DNA from: Posidonia oceanica
Lineage: Eukaryota; Streptophyta; Magnoliopsida; Alismatales; Posidoniaceae
DNA: 64,000 nt
Assembly: GCA_037176725.1 (NCBI GenBank)
Contig: JAZBRS010000020.1
Coordinates: 96,552,501-96,616,500, forward strand
Direction of reading: 5' to 3'
Within the stretch, counting starts at the first letter, position 1; every line of letters starts with the position of its first letter. Both the position numbers and the translations under genes were made by a program. The notes beneath the pieces were generated by a model. It was not told the origin of the DNA. It was given only the letters and a program-made list of their open reading frames with translations, and searched no databases. This document shows positions 1 to 10,465 of the stretch, piece by piece.

Positions 1-1667
1 GGCCACCGGACCTCCCTCCTCCCTTCTTCTCCTCTTCTTCTTCCTCTGACGTTTTTTTTCTTTCCTTGCTGTTACTGTAGCATGCATGCATGCCATTTTA
101 TTTTTTTCGTTTCATTCACATTGCATTAAAATCCATTAGTTTTTCATTTTTGCTTTCAGGTCCTCACGCATCACGATTGCATCCAAATAAACTGATTTTG
201 CATTTAACATAAAACCCAGAGTTCTAGTGTTATTGCAATTGAGCCCACATGCATTGCATTTGCATTTTATTAACTGTTGCATGCATTAGCATAAAACCTT
301 GCATTATAGTTTATTTGCATCCAAGTACTCATGCATTGCATTTTAATTACATCACATGCATATGGCATTTTCCACACATTACATTTAGGTCCTGAACTTT
401 GATAATATTGCATACAAGTCCATCTGTTTGCATTCACATCACTTTAGCTCACTTTGCAAGTAAGTCCAATGGTTTAACCTATTTGCATTTAGGTCCAGAA
501 GTCCCCCTTTTGCATGCAAACATTACTTCTGGCCTTGCAGTTAAGTCCCTACACATTTTGCTATATTGCATATTAGTCCCTAATGCATTTAAGACCATGC
601 TCATTTGCATTACATGCATCATTTTTGGCTTTGCATTTAAACCCTCACATTTTGGCATATTACATCCTAGTCCAAAACACATTTAGGACTTCATTGCATT
701 CATCTTTCATGGGCAAATTGCATATTAGCCCTTGCATCTCTTCCATATTGCATCATAGTTTTATTTGCATCTTGAACCTTGTTGCATCACATGCATATTG
801 CACACATGGACATTTTGCATGTCTAGCATCCTGGATAATCCCCCTACTTCATTTGATCAGTTTCATATCAAATCGAATAGGATTAATCCTACATTTGGGC
901 CTTGGAATCTTGCTGTCCTGAAGGCTGTCATGCGAAGGTCTCTCGCGTCAAGCTCCCGCCTTTTTGACAGGACCTTTGCTGGCACGGACAGACCCTCCTC
1001 GTCCTTGCATTTGCTTTCCTTTATGCATGTTTACATTCCAGCATTGCATTGTCACTTCCATGATTTCATTTAGCATTTATGCATGTTTATTTGAGCATTA
1101 TCCTCTTGCTTTAGCATTCCTACATGTTTTCCGCCTGCATTGCATATAGGGCGATGACGATTACTGTTTGGAGTTCTTACGAACCAAGGCCCGTCCCGTT
1201 CGAAACCCGGGCAGCGTACCTGAGCACGCAGATTGCATGTTTTGTTTCCCTTCATGCATCATGGCATCTTAAGCATACTTTTAAGCATACTAAAGCATTC
1301 ATGGCATAGCATAGCAATCATTCGGCACATGCGAGCGAGGTTAGCCTTGAAAGACCGCTCCTCGGGCGTGTCGGGCGTGCCTAATACCTTCCCTGCGCGT
1401 AACAGGAGTCCTTACCCATCTCTTGGCCCGCTAGGACCATTGTGTCTACATCCATTGGCACAAGTCACGCATTTAGCATCATATTGCATGCACGTCATTG
1501 TTTTTCCTTCGGTTTTCCTTGTCTTCCGACATTAGACTAGGTGGCGACTCCCCTTTGCTTTATCTTTATTCTTTTCCTTGATTTCGTCATTTATTGGTGT
1601 TTTTCCTCGAGTCAAACTCTCCTCGAATCCACCATTAACTATGGCCCTCTCTCTCTTCGACCGGGCG
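1..1667 (+). repeat. LTR A (Tat-type family), first part, plus orientation
   Basis: This is the left part of a long LTR whose start lies outside the window. It continues at 4745 after an inserted solo LTR. The assignment rests on two blocks shared with four other LTR copies here. One block (about 1336-1420) carries the GTGTCGGGNGTGCCTAA core followed by an AACAGGAGTCCTTACCC-like core. The other is the motif GTGGCGACTCC at 1541-1551. From about 360 to 790 the LTR holds a degenerate repeat of roughly 70-80 bp built on GCATAT-TAGTCC and CATTTAGGTCC phrases. The small reading frames are low-complexity and not conserved between copies, so no gene is called. Confidence 0.75.
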
Positions 1668-4600
1668 TGTAACACCCGGGACTTCACTTCCTTGTAATTA
1701 TGCTTGTTTAATGAATTCCTTAGCTTTGGTCGAGTGTTAGTGGCCTTGCGGGCCCCACTTGAGTTGTTGTGGGCCCCATCTGTGGTTTGTGTGGGTCTCC
1801 ACCTGTATTGTTGTGGTGGACCCCCACTTGTGGTGGTTGGTGGGACAGATTGTGGTCTGGTCCCTGTGTTTCTCTCTCTCTTTCTCTCCCTTCTTCTTCT
1901 CTCTCTCTCTCTCTTTCTCCCTCTCCCTCCTTCCCTCTCTCTCTCTCTTTCCTCCCCCACCCCTCCCTCACGTGCCACTCCCCCCTCCCCTCCCCTCACG
2001 CGCATGCCTCTTCCTCCCCGTCCGCGTGCGGCTTCCTCCCCCTTCCCCCCCGACTCGTGCCCTCCTCCTCCTCCCCCAGTGCCATAGCCTCCAGCCGGTG
2101 GGCATCTCTCCCCCTCCTCCCCCTCTCCCCACCGATCTCTCCCCCTCCTTCCTTCCCCCCTCCTCCTCCTCTCCCCTTCCTCCCTCTCCCGTCCCCTTCC
2201 TCCTTCCTCCTCTTCCTCTCCACTGGTGGTTGGCAGCTGTGGTGGTGGCCGGCGTGCGGTGGCAACCGGTGGTGCGGCAAGCGAGCTCCGGTCGGCTTCC
2301 CGGTGGAGCGATGTGCTCGATTTGCGTGTGGATCGCCGGTGGACGGAGGTTGTCCCTCTGTCCCAAGGTACACGCCTCGCTCTAGGAGCCTATTTATGTA
2401 GAATTTGCCTTGCATGCTTCCCTTGCCATGATTTGTATGTTATATTTAAGTTTGGCAATTTTTAGGGATTTATATGCATTTAGGCGAATTTATTTCGCTT
2501 CAGTTAGTTATGACTTGAATGTGGGTTTTTCGCCGTTTGATGAGGGTGTATGCTCTCAAATGGCTTGATTGTGGATTTATTGTGTGCCTTGCCATGTTTA
2601 TATGCTATGGTAGTGATTTGGTAATTTTTAGAGATTTATTGTGGTTTTTGGCCGAATTATGGCCCGGATGACTTAAATGCTTGATATGTGGTTTTCCAGT
2701 GGATTCTGGTGTTTTGGGCCTCGGATCGAGGTGACTGTGATATATTTGTGTTGCTCAAGCTGAGACACTCGTTTGCATGTGTTGCATGCCCGGTTCGGCG
2801 CAGATTTGATATGGTTTCGGGGTTTTTATAGAAATCAACTTGAGTTTTGGATTTCTGGTGTTTTCTCGCGTTGCGTGCCTCGGAATGCCATATCGAGGGT
2901 ATGGTTGCATTCCTTGTTTTATTCCGGAGATTCCGGTATATGGCACGCTCGTTTTCGAGTTTGTTTCGGGCAATCGAGGGTTTAAGTCGATTCTTTAAGT
3001 TTTCTGAACTGACCTGGAACAGAGCCCCGTTGGTAGAACGGAGTCCCGTTTTCCCCTGGTCCGGAGTTCCGTTTTCGGAACGGAGCCCTGTTTTCCCCTA
3101 GTCTGGAGTCCCATTTTTGGGCAGAGCCCCGTTTGCTGTAGCAAAACGGAGCACCGGTCCAAGACGGAGCTCCGTTCCAGTGCTGAGTTGTGAACCTCAG
3201 CCTTGATCCCGCATTCCGGTGATTTTCAGCGTGCTAAATCAAAGGCTGAGTGTTTTCTCAGCGAGTGTTTTCCAATGTGGTTTCCCTCACTTGGTTTTTG
3301 GGCTTTTTGTGCTTTAGCCCATGATATTTTGATAAATGTTTTCAAAGAGATTTTGAGGAAAAATATGGATGGTTTTGCAAATGGTATTGCCGAGGTTTTC
3401 CGTGGCCGAAAACTTGGGAGTTGTGTTGGCTGGACCCGGGAATGCGACGGCGTTCCTGCTATGTCGCACACTTCGCTTGGGTTGAGGTTTGGGGGTCGTG
3501 GTGCCGGCCGTACCTAGCGGTATCATAGCAACGAACTCGGGAGGTATGATACTCCTACGTAGTTGGGCGTGATACCCTAGTTGTTACGGGCACCGGGACT
3601 CGCCTTGTTTTGGGTGCCGGCTGAGCCTAGGGGTTGGAGCCTCTAGTAGTTCGGGGCACCGGTGCTGGCAGAGCCTAGGGGTTGGAGCCTCTAGTGGTTC
3701 GGAGCATTGAGTTGAGGTCGCCGTATATTAGGCGTGCCCTGTGGTTTGTCTTGAGTGAGGACAGCTTGCCCAGTTGGGGTGAGTAGCTTCCCTGATGAGG
3801 GATTGCTTTTGAGGCGTCTCTAGTGACGAGATGCCGGGACGGACACGCTCCTCCACGGGACGGACACGCTCCTCCACAGGACGGGTGTCCATGGCAGTGC
3901 AGTGAACTACAGGGGTGAGTCCCTGGCTACTGCTTGAGGCCAGATCGGTTGCTTGGGGCCAAGCAATATGATCAGTTGTGGTTTTTGTGCCTGTGGGGCT
4001 GTGTTTTGTTGTTGCTGGCCGTATTAGGCCTTGAGCTTTGCCTGAGTTTGGGCTTTGTGAGGTTTTACTGTGTTTGGGCCATATTGGGCCAGTTGCTTTC
4101 CGCCTATGTATGGCGTGAGTTGTGGTTTGTGTTTTGGGCCGTATTAGGCCAGATGTTTTCCCGCCTGGTTGTGGCATGTGGCTTTGGTTTTGAGCTTTGG
4201 GCCGGTGGGCCATTATATTGATTGAGCTTTAGTTTTGCAAGGTATTTCCGCCTTGCCTTGGCCAGTGGGCCGAGTGTTTTCCCAGCCTGAGGGGTTGGAG
4301 GGTTTTGTGTGGTTTTGAGGTTTTGGACCGGTGGGTCGTGGCTTTGTATATTATTTCTAGAAACACCTGTCTTCCCCAGTTTTAGCTTGTGGGCTTTGGG
4401 AAGGGTGTTTTATTAATTATATTGCTTGTTGTGGACCCAGATTTTGGGGTTTTGCCGGTTGTGCCGTATTTGAGGTTTTCTGTCGGTTTCTCGCGTGGTT
4501 TTTGCGAGGTGTGTGCTGAGTGACGATTTCTAGGTCACTCACGTGTGCTTGTTTGGTTTTCAAGTGCAAATAATTAACTGGTTTGGAGTATAGTGCATAT

Positions 4601-4744
4601 AGTGGGAGTCACGTAGCTGTCCACTGCAGGTTCCTAGCATTGATATTGTTGTTAGCCCAGTGGTTTGTTGTAAATTGTTGTATTTAATTAAATTTTAAAT
4701 TTGTTGGGCTGTAGGTTTTGTTGGTAGTGACTTGGGTCATTACA
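1668..4744 (+). mobile_element. Solo LTR (TGTAAC family), 3077 bp, inserted in LTR A
   Basis: The element starts TGTAACACCC and ends GGTCATTACA, the inverted termini of an LTR. It is flanked by the identical 5-bp sequence GGGCG at 1663-1667 and 4745-4749. Removing it together with one GGGCG rejoins the LTR A phrase ending in the gene-poor CGACCGGGCG / TCTGCGAGCTTTGGCAG region, which is intact in neighbouring copies. No internal region or second LTR is present, so this is a solo LTR left by LTR-LTR recombination. Pyrimidine-rich runs (1862-1960, 2070-2225) generate proline-, leucine- and serine-rich reading frames that are not genes. The block near 3400-3600 matches the minus-strand LTR at 28604-32096. 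Confidence 0.92.
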
Positions 4745-4805
4745 GGGCGTCTGCGAGCTTTGGCAGCGGCGCCCGCATCGTACACAAGAGACGGTTACGG
4801 TAAAG
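4745..4805 (+). repeat. LTR A, terminal part after the solo-LTR insertion
   Basis: This short segment contains the GCGAGCTTTGGCAGCGGC phrase and the end of LTR A, immediately before a primer-binding site. Its continuity with 1543-1667 is shown by the target duplication and by the uninterrupted equivalents near 4925-5010 and, inverted, 5235-5420. Confidence 0.8.
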
Positions 4806-4823
4806 TGGTGACTCTATCGGGGA
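4806..4823 (+). other. Primer-binding site of LTR A (degenerate)
   Basis: TGGTGACTCTATCGGGGA directly follows LTR A. It differs at a few positions from the better-preserved site at 55418-55435 (TGGCGACTCCGCTGGGGA). From memory, that motif is complementary to the 3' end of plant tRNA-Arg(ACG), the primer reported for Tat/Ogre-type elements. Changes such as GGCGAC to GGTGAC look like deamination. Confidence 0.65.
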
Positions 4824-5205
4824 AATCAGACTCGATCTCTTTCTTTTTCTCTTTTTTTTTTATCGTCACTTATCATTTTATTGGTGTTTTCTTCCTCAAG
4901 TCAAACTTTCCTCGGATACACCATTAACTGTGGCCCTCTTTCTCTTCGACCGGGCGCCTACGAGCTTTGGCAGCGGCCCATGAGTCAAAACGTCGAAAGA
5001 GACGGTCACAGTAAAATACTTTATTGTGACCATCTCTTTCGACGTACGACTCGGGGGCCATTGCCAAAGCTCGCAGACGCCTGACCATAGGGAATGAGGG
5101 CCACAGCTAATGGTGTATCCGAGGAAAGTTCGACTCGAGGAAGAAAACACCAATAAAATGATAAGTGACGATAAAAAGAAAAAAAGGAATGGGATCAAGT
5201 CTAAA

Positions 5206-5224
5206 TTCCCTGACGGAGTGGCCA
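5206..5224 (-). other. PBS-like site beside the left LTR of element B
   Basis: On the minus strand this reads TGGCCACTCCGTCAGGGAA, a degenerate version of the Arg-type PBS at 55418-55435. It lies just beyond the 3' end of the LTR at 5226-7788. A PBS belongs after a 5' LTR, yet the other side of this same LTR carries a polypurine tract. The LTR is therefore shared between two internal regions, as expected after LTR-LTR recombination between tandem elements. Confidence 0.6.
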
Positions 5225-5225
5225 T

Positions 5226-7788
5226 TCTTATACGACCGTCTCTCGTGTACGACACGGGAACCACTGCCAAAGCTCGCAGACTCCCGATCGAAGAGAAAGA
5301 GGGTCGCAATTAATGGCGTATCTGAGGAGGATTCAGCCCGATAAAGAGAGTAAAATCACCAATAAACGACGAAATCGGCGAATAAGATAAACAACAAAAA
5401 AAAGGGGGAGTCGCCACCTAGTCTAATTAGGAAAAGCCGGAAGACGAGCACAACCAGGAGTAAACAAATAAAAACAAAAGGAAACAAAGTGGATCCATGC
5501 AAAATGGATGCGACACTGGGTCATTACGGTCCAAAGATGGGTAAGGACTCCTGTTACGCGCGAGGAAGGTGTTAGGCACCCCCGATATGCCAGAAGAGTG
5601 GCCTTTTCTAACGTCATTCCGCTCATAGTGTGGCTCAATGTAGGCTGAAGGCCAATTAATATATGCTCTAGCAAAAGGAAACATGCTATGATAGTACAAG
5701 AAGGCGAATGGAAAAAACCTTAAATAGACATGCATATAGATTAAAAGAAAACCAAGGCAAATAGCTACATAAAGCTAAGAGGCAAACATGCATAAGGGAA
5801 ACAAGTGCAAGAGGGTAGGATTCAGATAAACATTCACACATGCTGAAAGAAATCAGGTAAACAACAACATAATGCTGGAAGGTAACATACATAATAAAAG
5901 GTAAATGTAAAGCATGTAAGGCTCAAGTAAACATTGCTCAAAAGGAAATAGAGAAGTAATTAAAGGATACTTGAATGTAAACATGCATGAGGGCTAGCTA
6001 AGACGAGAGTAAAAAGGCATTCAATTCAATATAGTATAGAACCGGTTGGATAATGAGGAGGAGGCATCCTAGAATAATAATATGCAATAACATCAAAGAA
6101 ACAAGCATAAACACAGGTCGGAAAGGGGCTAGGAACTCTGCCCGATATCACAGTCAAACACGCGGGAGGTCCACGCAGGACCGGTCGGTTCGGACAGAGA
6201 ACCTTCATCGCCGGATTCCGAGCCCAACAGCTAATAGAATCTAAAGAAAACAGATGGATGATGGAGAGGGGATGCCCGACAACAATAATATGCTAGATTA
6301 TAAAAGAAACATATGCAAATAGGGGTCGGAGAAGGGCTGAGAACTCGGCCTGACGTCACGGTCATACATGCGGGACGTCGGCACGGGACCAGTCATTCAG
6401 ACAGAGGACCTTCATCACTAGATTTCGGACCTGACGCTTGATGAAATGCAATGGAAATGGTTGGGGAAGCAAGGTGATGTACCAAGCTACCCAACCGGGG
6501 TGCTGATGCAAAGCGGCGTCACCCGAATCGCCGCCCCCACCTCGGCAGTACTGCACCGGCAACTGCACACCTCCGCCGGCCATAGAGGCGGCTTGGAGAG
6601 CACTGTCAGCCATGGGCACACTGAGGAGGCTAGAGGCGAGTACGAGGGAACCTATCGGAGGCTCAGAGCGGTGGGGCAAGGCGACTACATGCGCGACGGC
6701 GCGGGGCCGTGCGCGAGCCGTCTGCCCTCCTCAAGCGGCGGCGGAAGAGAAAAGAAACAGGCAATGTAGCTAGCTAAAATACGAATAGCACTTAGAAAAT
6801 AAACATACAACAGCTAGGAACTATTCTAAGCTAACTGGAGGACGAGTGCTTGCCTGAGACGCGCTGCGGGCGATGTCTTCTCCGGCGACGGCGCTGCTGC
6901 AGATGCGCAGCTGGACGGAGGCTGCAGAGCTCAGGGATGCTCGGGGAAGGTCACACACTCTCTCACGGGCTCAAGGGAAGGCTCTGGAGGTGGTGGAACT
7001 CGGGTGTTGTCTCGACAGTGAGGAGGTTCACCGGAGTTGGGTTCTCAATCCCAGGACGCTGGAATTGGGGAATTTTGGGGGGTCTGGAGGCTCTAGGAAG
7101 TTCGGGAGGTTGCTCGGGATTCAAGAGGGATGCTCAGGGAAGCCAAAGAAGCCAGGGAAAGCCAACCGGAGGTCTGGAGGGGCTGGGCTACTGTTTTATA
7201 GGCGGAGGAAAACGGTGTAAACCGTTGGTGCGGATTTGGATTTAAGTTGGGTGGATGAGATGTTGGTTGAAGATCGATGGGTGGAATTGGTTGGGATGGA
7301 CGGTCGGATGATCTAGGTGTCCGGAGGCACAAGCCCAGATCGGCGGGAGCCAATGGCGAGCGAGGAAAAGGTGGGCCAAGGTGATTGGTCCGCCTGATTT
7401 TTGCCACTGATGCAGGACAAAACGCAGGAGCTCCACGCGGGAGCTTGGCGCGAGTGTCAGTCTGTCAGTTTTCGCTACCGACACAGGACAAAACGCAGGA
7501 GCTCCACGCGAGTGTCAGAGTGTCAGTTTTTGCCACTGAGGCAGGACTCAACGCGGGAGCTCGACGCAAGAGTGATCCCGTCAGTTTGGCTGCCTCCTCT
7601 TCTGATCCTGCCTCTCTGGTTCATGGACGATCCAGGGCTAAGGTTTTGGGGTATTTGTGGTGTTGGATGTATTGAGATATGATTAGTGGGATTTTGGTGG
7701 GTTTCAAGAAAAGGTTGGGGCCTCCTCATCCGCGCGTGCTTCTGGGAGCAAACAACCGTCGCCCGACTTCCAGATTTGGGTGTCTACA
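5226..7788 (-). repeat. Left (3') LTR of element B, about 2.56 kb
   Basis: On the minus strand it begins TGTAGACACCC at 7788, directly after a polypurine tract. It matches 24302-26451 across 5675-7788. The extra 450 bp (5226-5674) carries the conserved GTGTTAGGCACC block (near 5570) and GGAGTCGCCAC (5407-5417), both missing from the right LTR. The 3' end is approximate because no clean CA terminus remains. Open frames at 6362-6769 and 6850-7245 recur in the right LTR only because the LTRs are duplicates; they resemble no known protein. Confidence 0.88.
7194..7202 (-). promoter_or_regulatory. TATA box in the 3' LTR of element B
   Basis: The minus strand reads CCTATAAAA, preserved at the same place in the other LTR (25847-25855). 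It is about 590 bp from the LTR start, so U3 would be about 0.6 kb and R-U5 unusually long, near 1.9 kb. The transcription start is inferred about 30 bp downstream on the minus strand. Confidence 0.6.
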
Positions 7789-7801
7789 GATGCCCCTCCC
7801 T
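7789..7801 (-). other. Polypurine tract of element B
   Basis: The minus strand reads AGGGAGGGGCATC immediately before the LTR start TGTAGACACCC. A purine-rich tract abutting the 3' LTR is the plus-strand primer site of LTR retrotransposons, and it fixes the orientation and the LTR edge. Confidence 0.75.
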
Positions 7802-7936
7802 GAGCTAGGTTGAGGGGGCCAAGGCCGTTGCTCAGGGTTGACAAAGACACCCTGCCTGAAGTCGGTGGGAGAAATGTTACTGTCGGCATGAGTCACTTAT
7901 TCGGTGGATACACCGAAAAAGTCGTGACTTGTTGCC

Positions 7937-7983
7937 GCAATGCAAATGCGAATGCCAATGCGAATGCAAATGCCAGTGCAAAG
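7937..7983. repeat. Hexanucleotide repeat (AATGCN)n
   Basis: About seven tandem copies of a six-base unit, alternating AATGCA, AATGCG and AATGCC, lie in the 3' non-coding part of element B close to its LTR. Confidence 0.75.
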
Positions 7984-8039
7984 TGCAAAAGTTAGGATGC
8001 AAAGTTAGTGTTAGTCTTGAGATGCTGATGGTATGCTGG

Positions 8040-8200
8040 CGCGTGCTTAGCGGTGTACGGCTCAGACGCGGGGTGCCATTCGCCGAGCCTTGCTCTAAAT
8101 GAGGGCGATGCAGATGCTGTGCGCTGAGCGGTGCACGGCTCAGACATGGGGTGCCACTTGCCGAGGATTGCTCTAAGCGAGGGCGATGCAGATGCAAATG
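8040..8200. repeat. Two-copy repeat of about 80 bp
   Basis: Two adjacent diverged copies share GTGCACGGCTCAGAC (or GTGTACGG...), GGGGTGCCA and GAGGGCGATGCAGATG. They form part of the repetitive 3' region of element B. Confidence 0.7.
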
Positions 8201-8285
8201 ATGCAATGCGCGATGAGTTGACGGACTCACCACCGGATAGTTCGGGTTATCGGCCCGAGGGGAAAGAATGACGACCTAGGACAAC

Positions 8286-8490
8286 CGAAAAAGATGCCCC
8301 TGGTATCGAGTAACGATGCCAGGGGGCAGCCGAGGTGTTCCTGGCGGAAAAAGGAGAGGTGCGAGACAGCTATGACGGGCGTCAACCGAGCAATTAAGGG
8401 CTGCCAGCCCGAAGAAGGGAAAGATCCTTCGAGGCAGCGGAAAAAAGATGCCCCTGGTATCGAGAAACGATGCCAGGGGGCAGCAAAAAC
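8286..8490. repeat. Dispersed repeat AAGATGCCCCTGGTATCGAG, two copies
   Basis: Copies near 8289 and 8449 share AAAGATGCCCCTGGTATCGAG followed by AACGATGCCAGGGGGCAGC. The phrase contains a dyad (GCCCCTGG / CCAGGGGGC). A diverged copy lies in element C at about 43850-43905 in the same orientation. It anchors that left edge of C to this part of B. Confidence 0.75.
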
Positions 8491-8545
8491 ACTCCAGTCG
8501 ACCGAACAGTTAGGGATGCTAGCCCGAGCAGAGAAGCTCCAGACA

Positions 8546-8735
8546 CTTTGACGGATGTCATCCGGGCAGTTAGGGCTGCCGGCCCGAGCAATCATTTTGA
8601 CGGTTGTCGACCGAGCAGTTAGGGCTGCCAGCCCGAGCAGACATTTTGACGGTTGTCAACCGAGCAGTTAGGGCTGCCAGCCTGAGCAGACATTTTGACG
8701 GTTGTCGACCGAGCAGTTAGGGCTACCAGCCCGAA
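8546..8735. repeat. Tandem repeat, 48-bp period, about four copies
   Basis: The unit contains TTTGACGGTTGTCGACCGAG, then CAGTTAGGGCTGCCAGCCCG, then AGCAGACA. Copies are nearly identical from 8590 on, with older diverged copies further left (about 8370-8410). Tandem arrays in the 3' untranslated region are a known trait of Tat/Ogre-type elements and have been proposed as seeds for plant satellites. Confidence 0.9.
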
Positions 8736-9016
8736 GAGAAAGGCTTGTCCTTGACTGAGGAAACAAGCAGGCGGGGCTCCATCCATCTGGAACGAAGACG
8801 CGCAAGAAAGGCTTGTCCTCGATCGAGGAAACAAGCAGGTGGGGCTCCGTCCGTCTGGAACCAAGACGCACGAGAAAGGCTTGTCCTCGATCGAGGAAAC
8901 AAGTAGGCGGGGTTCCGTCCGTTTGGAACGAAGACGCGCGAGAAAGGCTTGTCCTCGACCGAGGAAACAAGTAGGCGGGGCTCCGTCCGTCTGGAATGAA
9001 GACGCGCGAGAAAGGC
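8735..9016. repeat. Tandem repeat, about 67-69-bp period, four copies
   Basis: Units begin GAGAAAGGCTTGTCCTCGAT at about 8735, 8802, 8871, 8940 and, truncated, 9009. Each continues through CGAGGAAACAAGCAGGCGGG and GAACGAAGACGCGCGAG. This array abuts the 48-bp array but has an unrelated unit. Confidence 0.9.
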
Positions 9017-10465
9017 TGAAATGTGATAAGTTTCGGACTTATCGACCGCGAAGATAATGGGAATACCAATACCTGAAGGTTTGGCAGAGGTCCAGAGACG
9101 GTCCCGTGATAGTTAGGGGTGTCAGCCCGAGAAAGAAATCCGAGAAGCGGGTGCGCTCCGATGCTGATGGCTTGTGACTGCATCGCCTCGAGGGGCGAAA
9201 CTGCAGCTTCTGTTCTGGTAGGGGCTGTTGTGCAAATCTCTCGATCTACGGTGCATGACAGCTCGTTTGGCCAATCTTCCTGAAGAGGTTCAGATTGCCT
9301 GATATAACTGTAGGGGTCTCTCTGTAATTTGTCCAAATTGCGAGGCTCACTGCCCGTCCCGGGCTATAGCGAGCTGATCAGGTCCTGCTCTGATTCCCAT
9401 GCGACCACAAAGGATCCTGCCGAGGCTCGGTTGGAAATCGGAGCTAATTTGCCATTCCTGTGAAAGCCAGGGGCTTATCTACAATTTCTGCAAACTGATG
9501 ATATAATTGACCTGCTGGCTAGTGGATGCTGCCGTTATGTTGTTCGACCAGGGCATTTATGGTGCAATAAACATTGATGCGCTGCCATGAGGGCTTTGCC
9601 TCGGGCTGTGGCCATTCCCGGTGCTTGTGCAAAAGCTAGGGGCCTTTATGCAATCTTTAGAGAACTAAGGGTTGTTTTTGCAATTTGCTGAATGTCATTG
9701 CTCTGCTGCCTACCCTGGGGCATAGGTGATGCGACGAGTGTTGCCGACCATCGATGTAAGATTTCTGTCATGGCATTGTGATCATTTTGCCGTCTGCGAA
9801 AAGCCAGGGACCAGTGTGTAATTTTGCAAAACTGCAGGGTTCTGAGGCAAATTTCACTGTTCTGGGAGTCTCCTTGGTGATGTCCACCTGTGCCGGGCCC
9901 TATGACAATTTTGTCAAGTAGAGGGTCTCCTGCTGGCTTGTTGCAAAATCAGAGTGTAAAATGCAAATTTTCTCGGTAAATTATGCTTTGGCCCCTGAAG
10001 AAATTTACTGGGAATGCCAAAGGTTTTAAAACCTGGTGGGTCCCACCTGGGTAACTGCCGCAACCGCCTCAAGGCTCCTAGGGGTTGCATCCCTTCATTT
10101 GGTTGCAAACAACAACTTATGGGCACTATTCATTTATTTTTTGGTAAGTCTTTATTTGATTTCACTTGCATTTTTTCTTTTTCAAACAAAAACCATGCCC
10201 TGACATTCCTCAGCTCTTCTCCACTTCCCACACTCCACTGTCCTCTCGTCTTCCTCCTCTCTGCGTGTGGTGGCGGGTCGTGGCATCGACGAGATCAAGG
10301 CGACAGCACGGGAGGCACAGAAGCTTGCAACACTCCTCCACGGGAGGGCCTTCGCGGGGCGCGGGATCTGAGGCAGGGCTGATCTTCGGCGGAGCGCGGG
10401 GTGCGGGATCTAAGGCAGGGCTGATCTCCGGCGGTGGTGGGGATTCTCCGGCGACATCGATAAAA
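9017..10465. other. Non-coding 3' region of element B and upstream region of the antisense gene
   Basis: No coding sequence is supported here. From about 9340 to 9900 a degenerate repeat of roughly 130 bp recurs, with AAGCCAGGGGCTTATCTACA-like and GCAATTTGCTGA-like phrases. From about 10200 to 10465 the sequence becomes pyrimidine-rich and then GC-rich, like the 5' untranslated leader of the plus-strand gene that follows. No convincing TATA box was found for it. Confidence 0.6.

Larger units (their letters stand above)
4740..5310. repeat. Large imperfect palindrome joining two LTR ends tail-to-tail
   Basis: The sequence from about 4740 to 5010 is the inverted, diverged copy of about 5025 to 5290. 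The centre is a hairpin: a 20-bp stem (4991-5010 with 5025-5044, one mismatch) around a 14-nt loop. Each arm holds an LTR 3' end, a PBS-like site and a second copy of the LTR-end segment (the CACCATTAACTGTGGCCCTC and CGAGCTTTGGCA phrases). The junction therefore unites the plus-oriented LTR A with the minus-oriented left LTR of element B. Confidence 0.85.

Noticed and set aside
1704..2401. Overlapping Pro/Ser/Leu-rich and Arg/Glu/Gly-rich reading frames on both strands
   Set aside because: They come from a pyrimidine-rich tract in the solo LTR; no domain, no conservation, several frames open at once.
6362..6769. Open frames with counterparts at 24871-25455
   Set aside because: Both places are LTR B copies, so conservation only reflects LTR duplication; no recognisable protein.
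6850..7245. Arg/Gly-rich plus-strand frame, repeated at 25526-25810
   Set aside because: Lies in the U3/TATA region of the LTR on the antisense strand; duplicates of LTR sequence only.
7937..9016. Regular repeats considered as a CRISPR array
   Set aside because: Units are directly tandem with no unique spacers, and the context is a plant retrotransposon.
8668..9336. Long minus-strand frame with repeated peptide
   Set aside because: Repeat peptides simply mirror the 69-bp tandem array, whose length is a multiple of three; no start context or homology.
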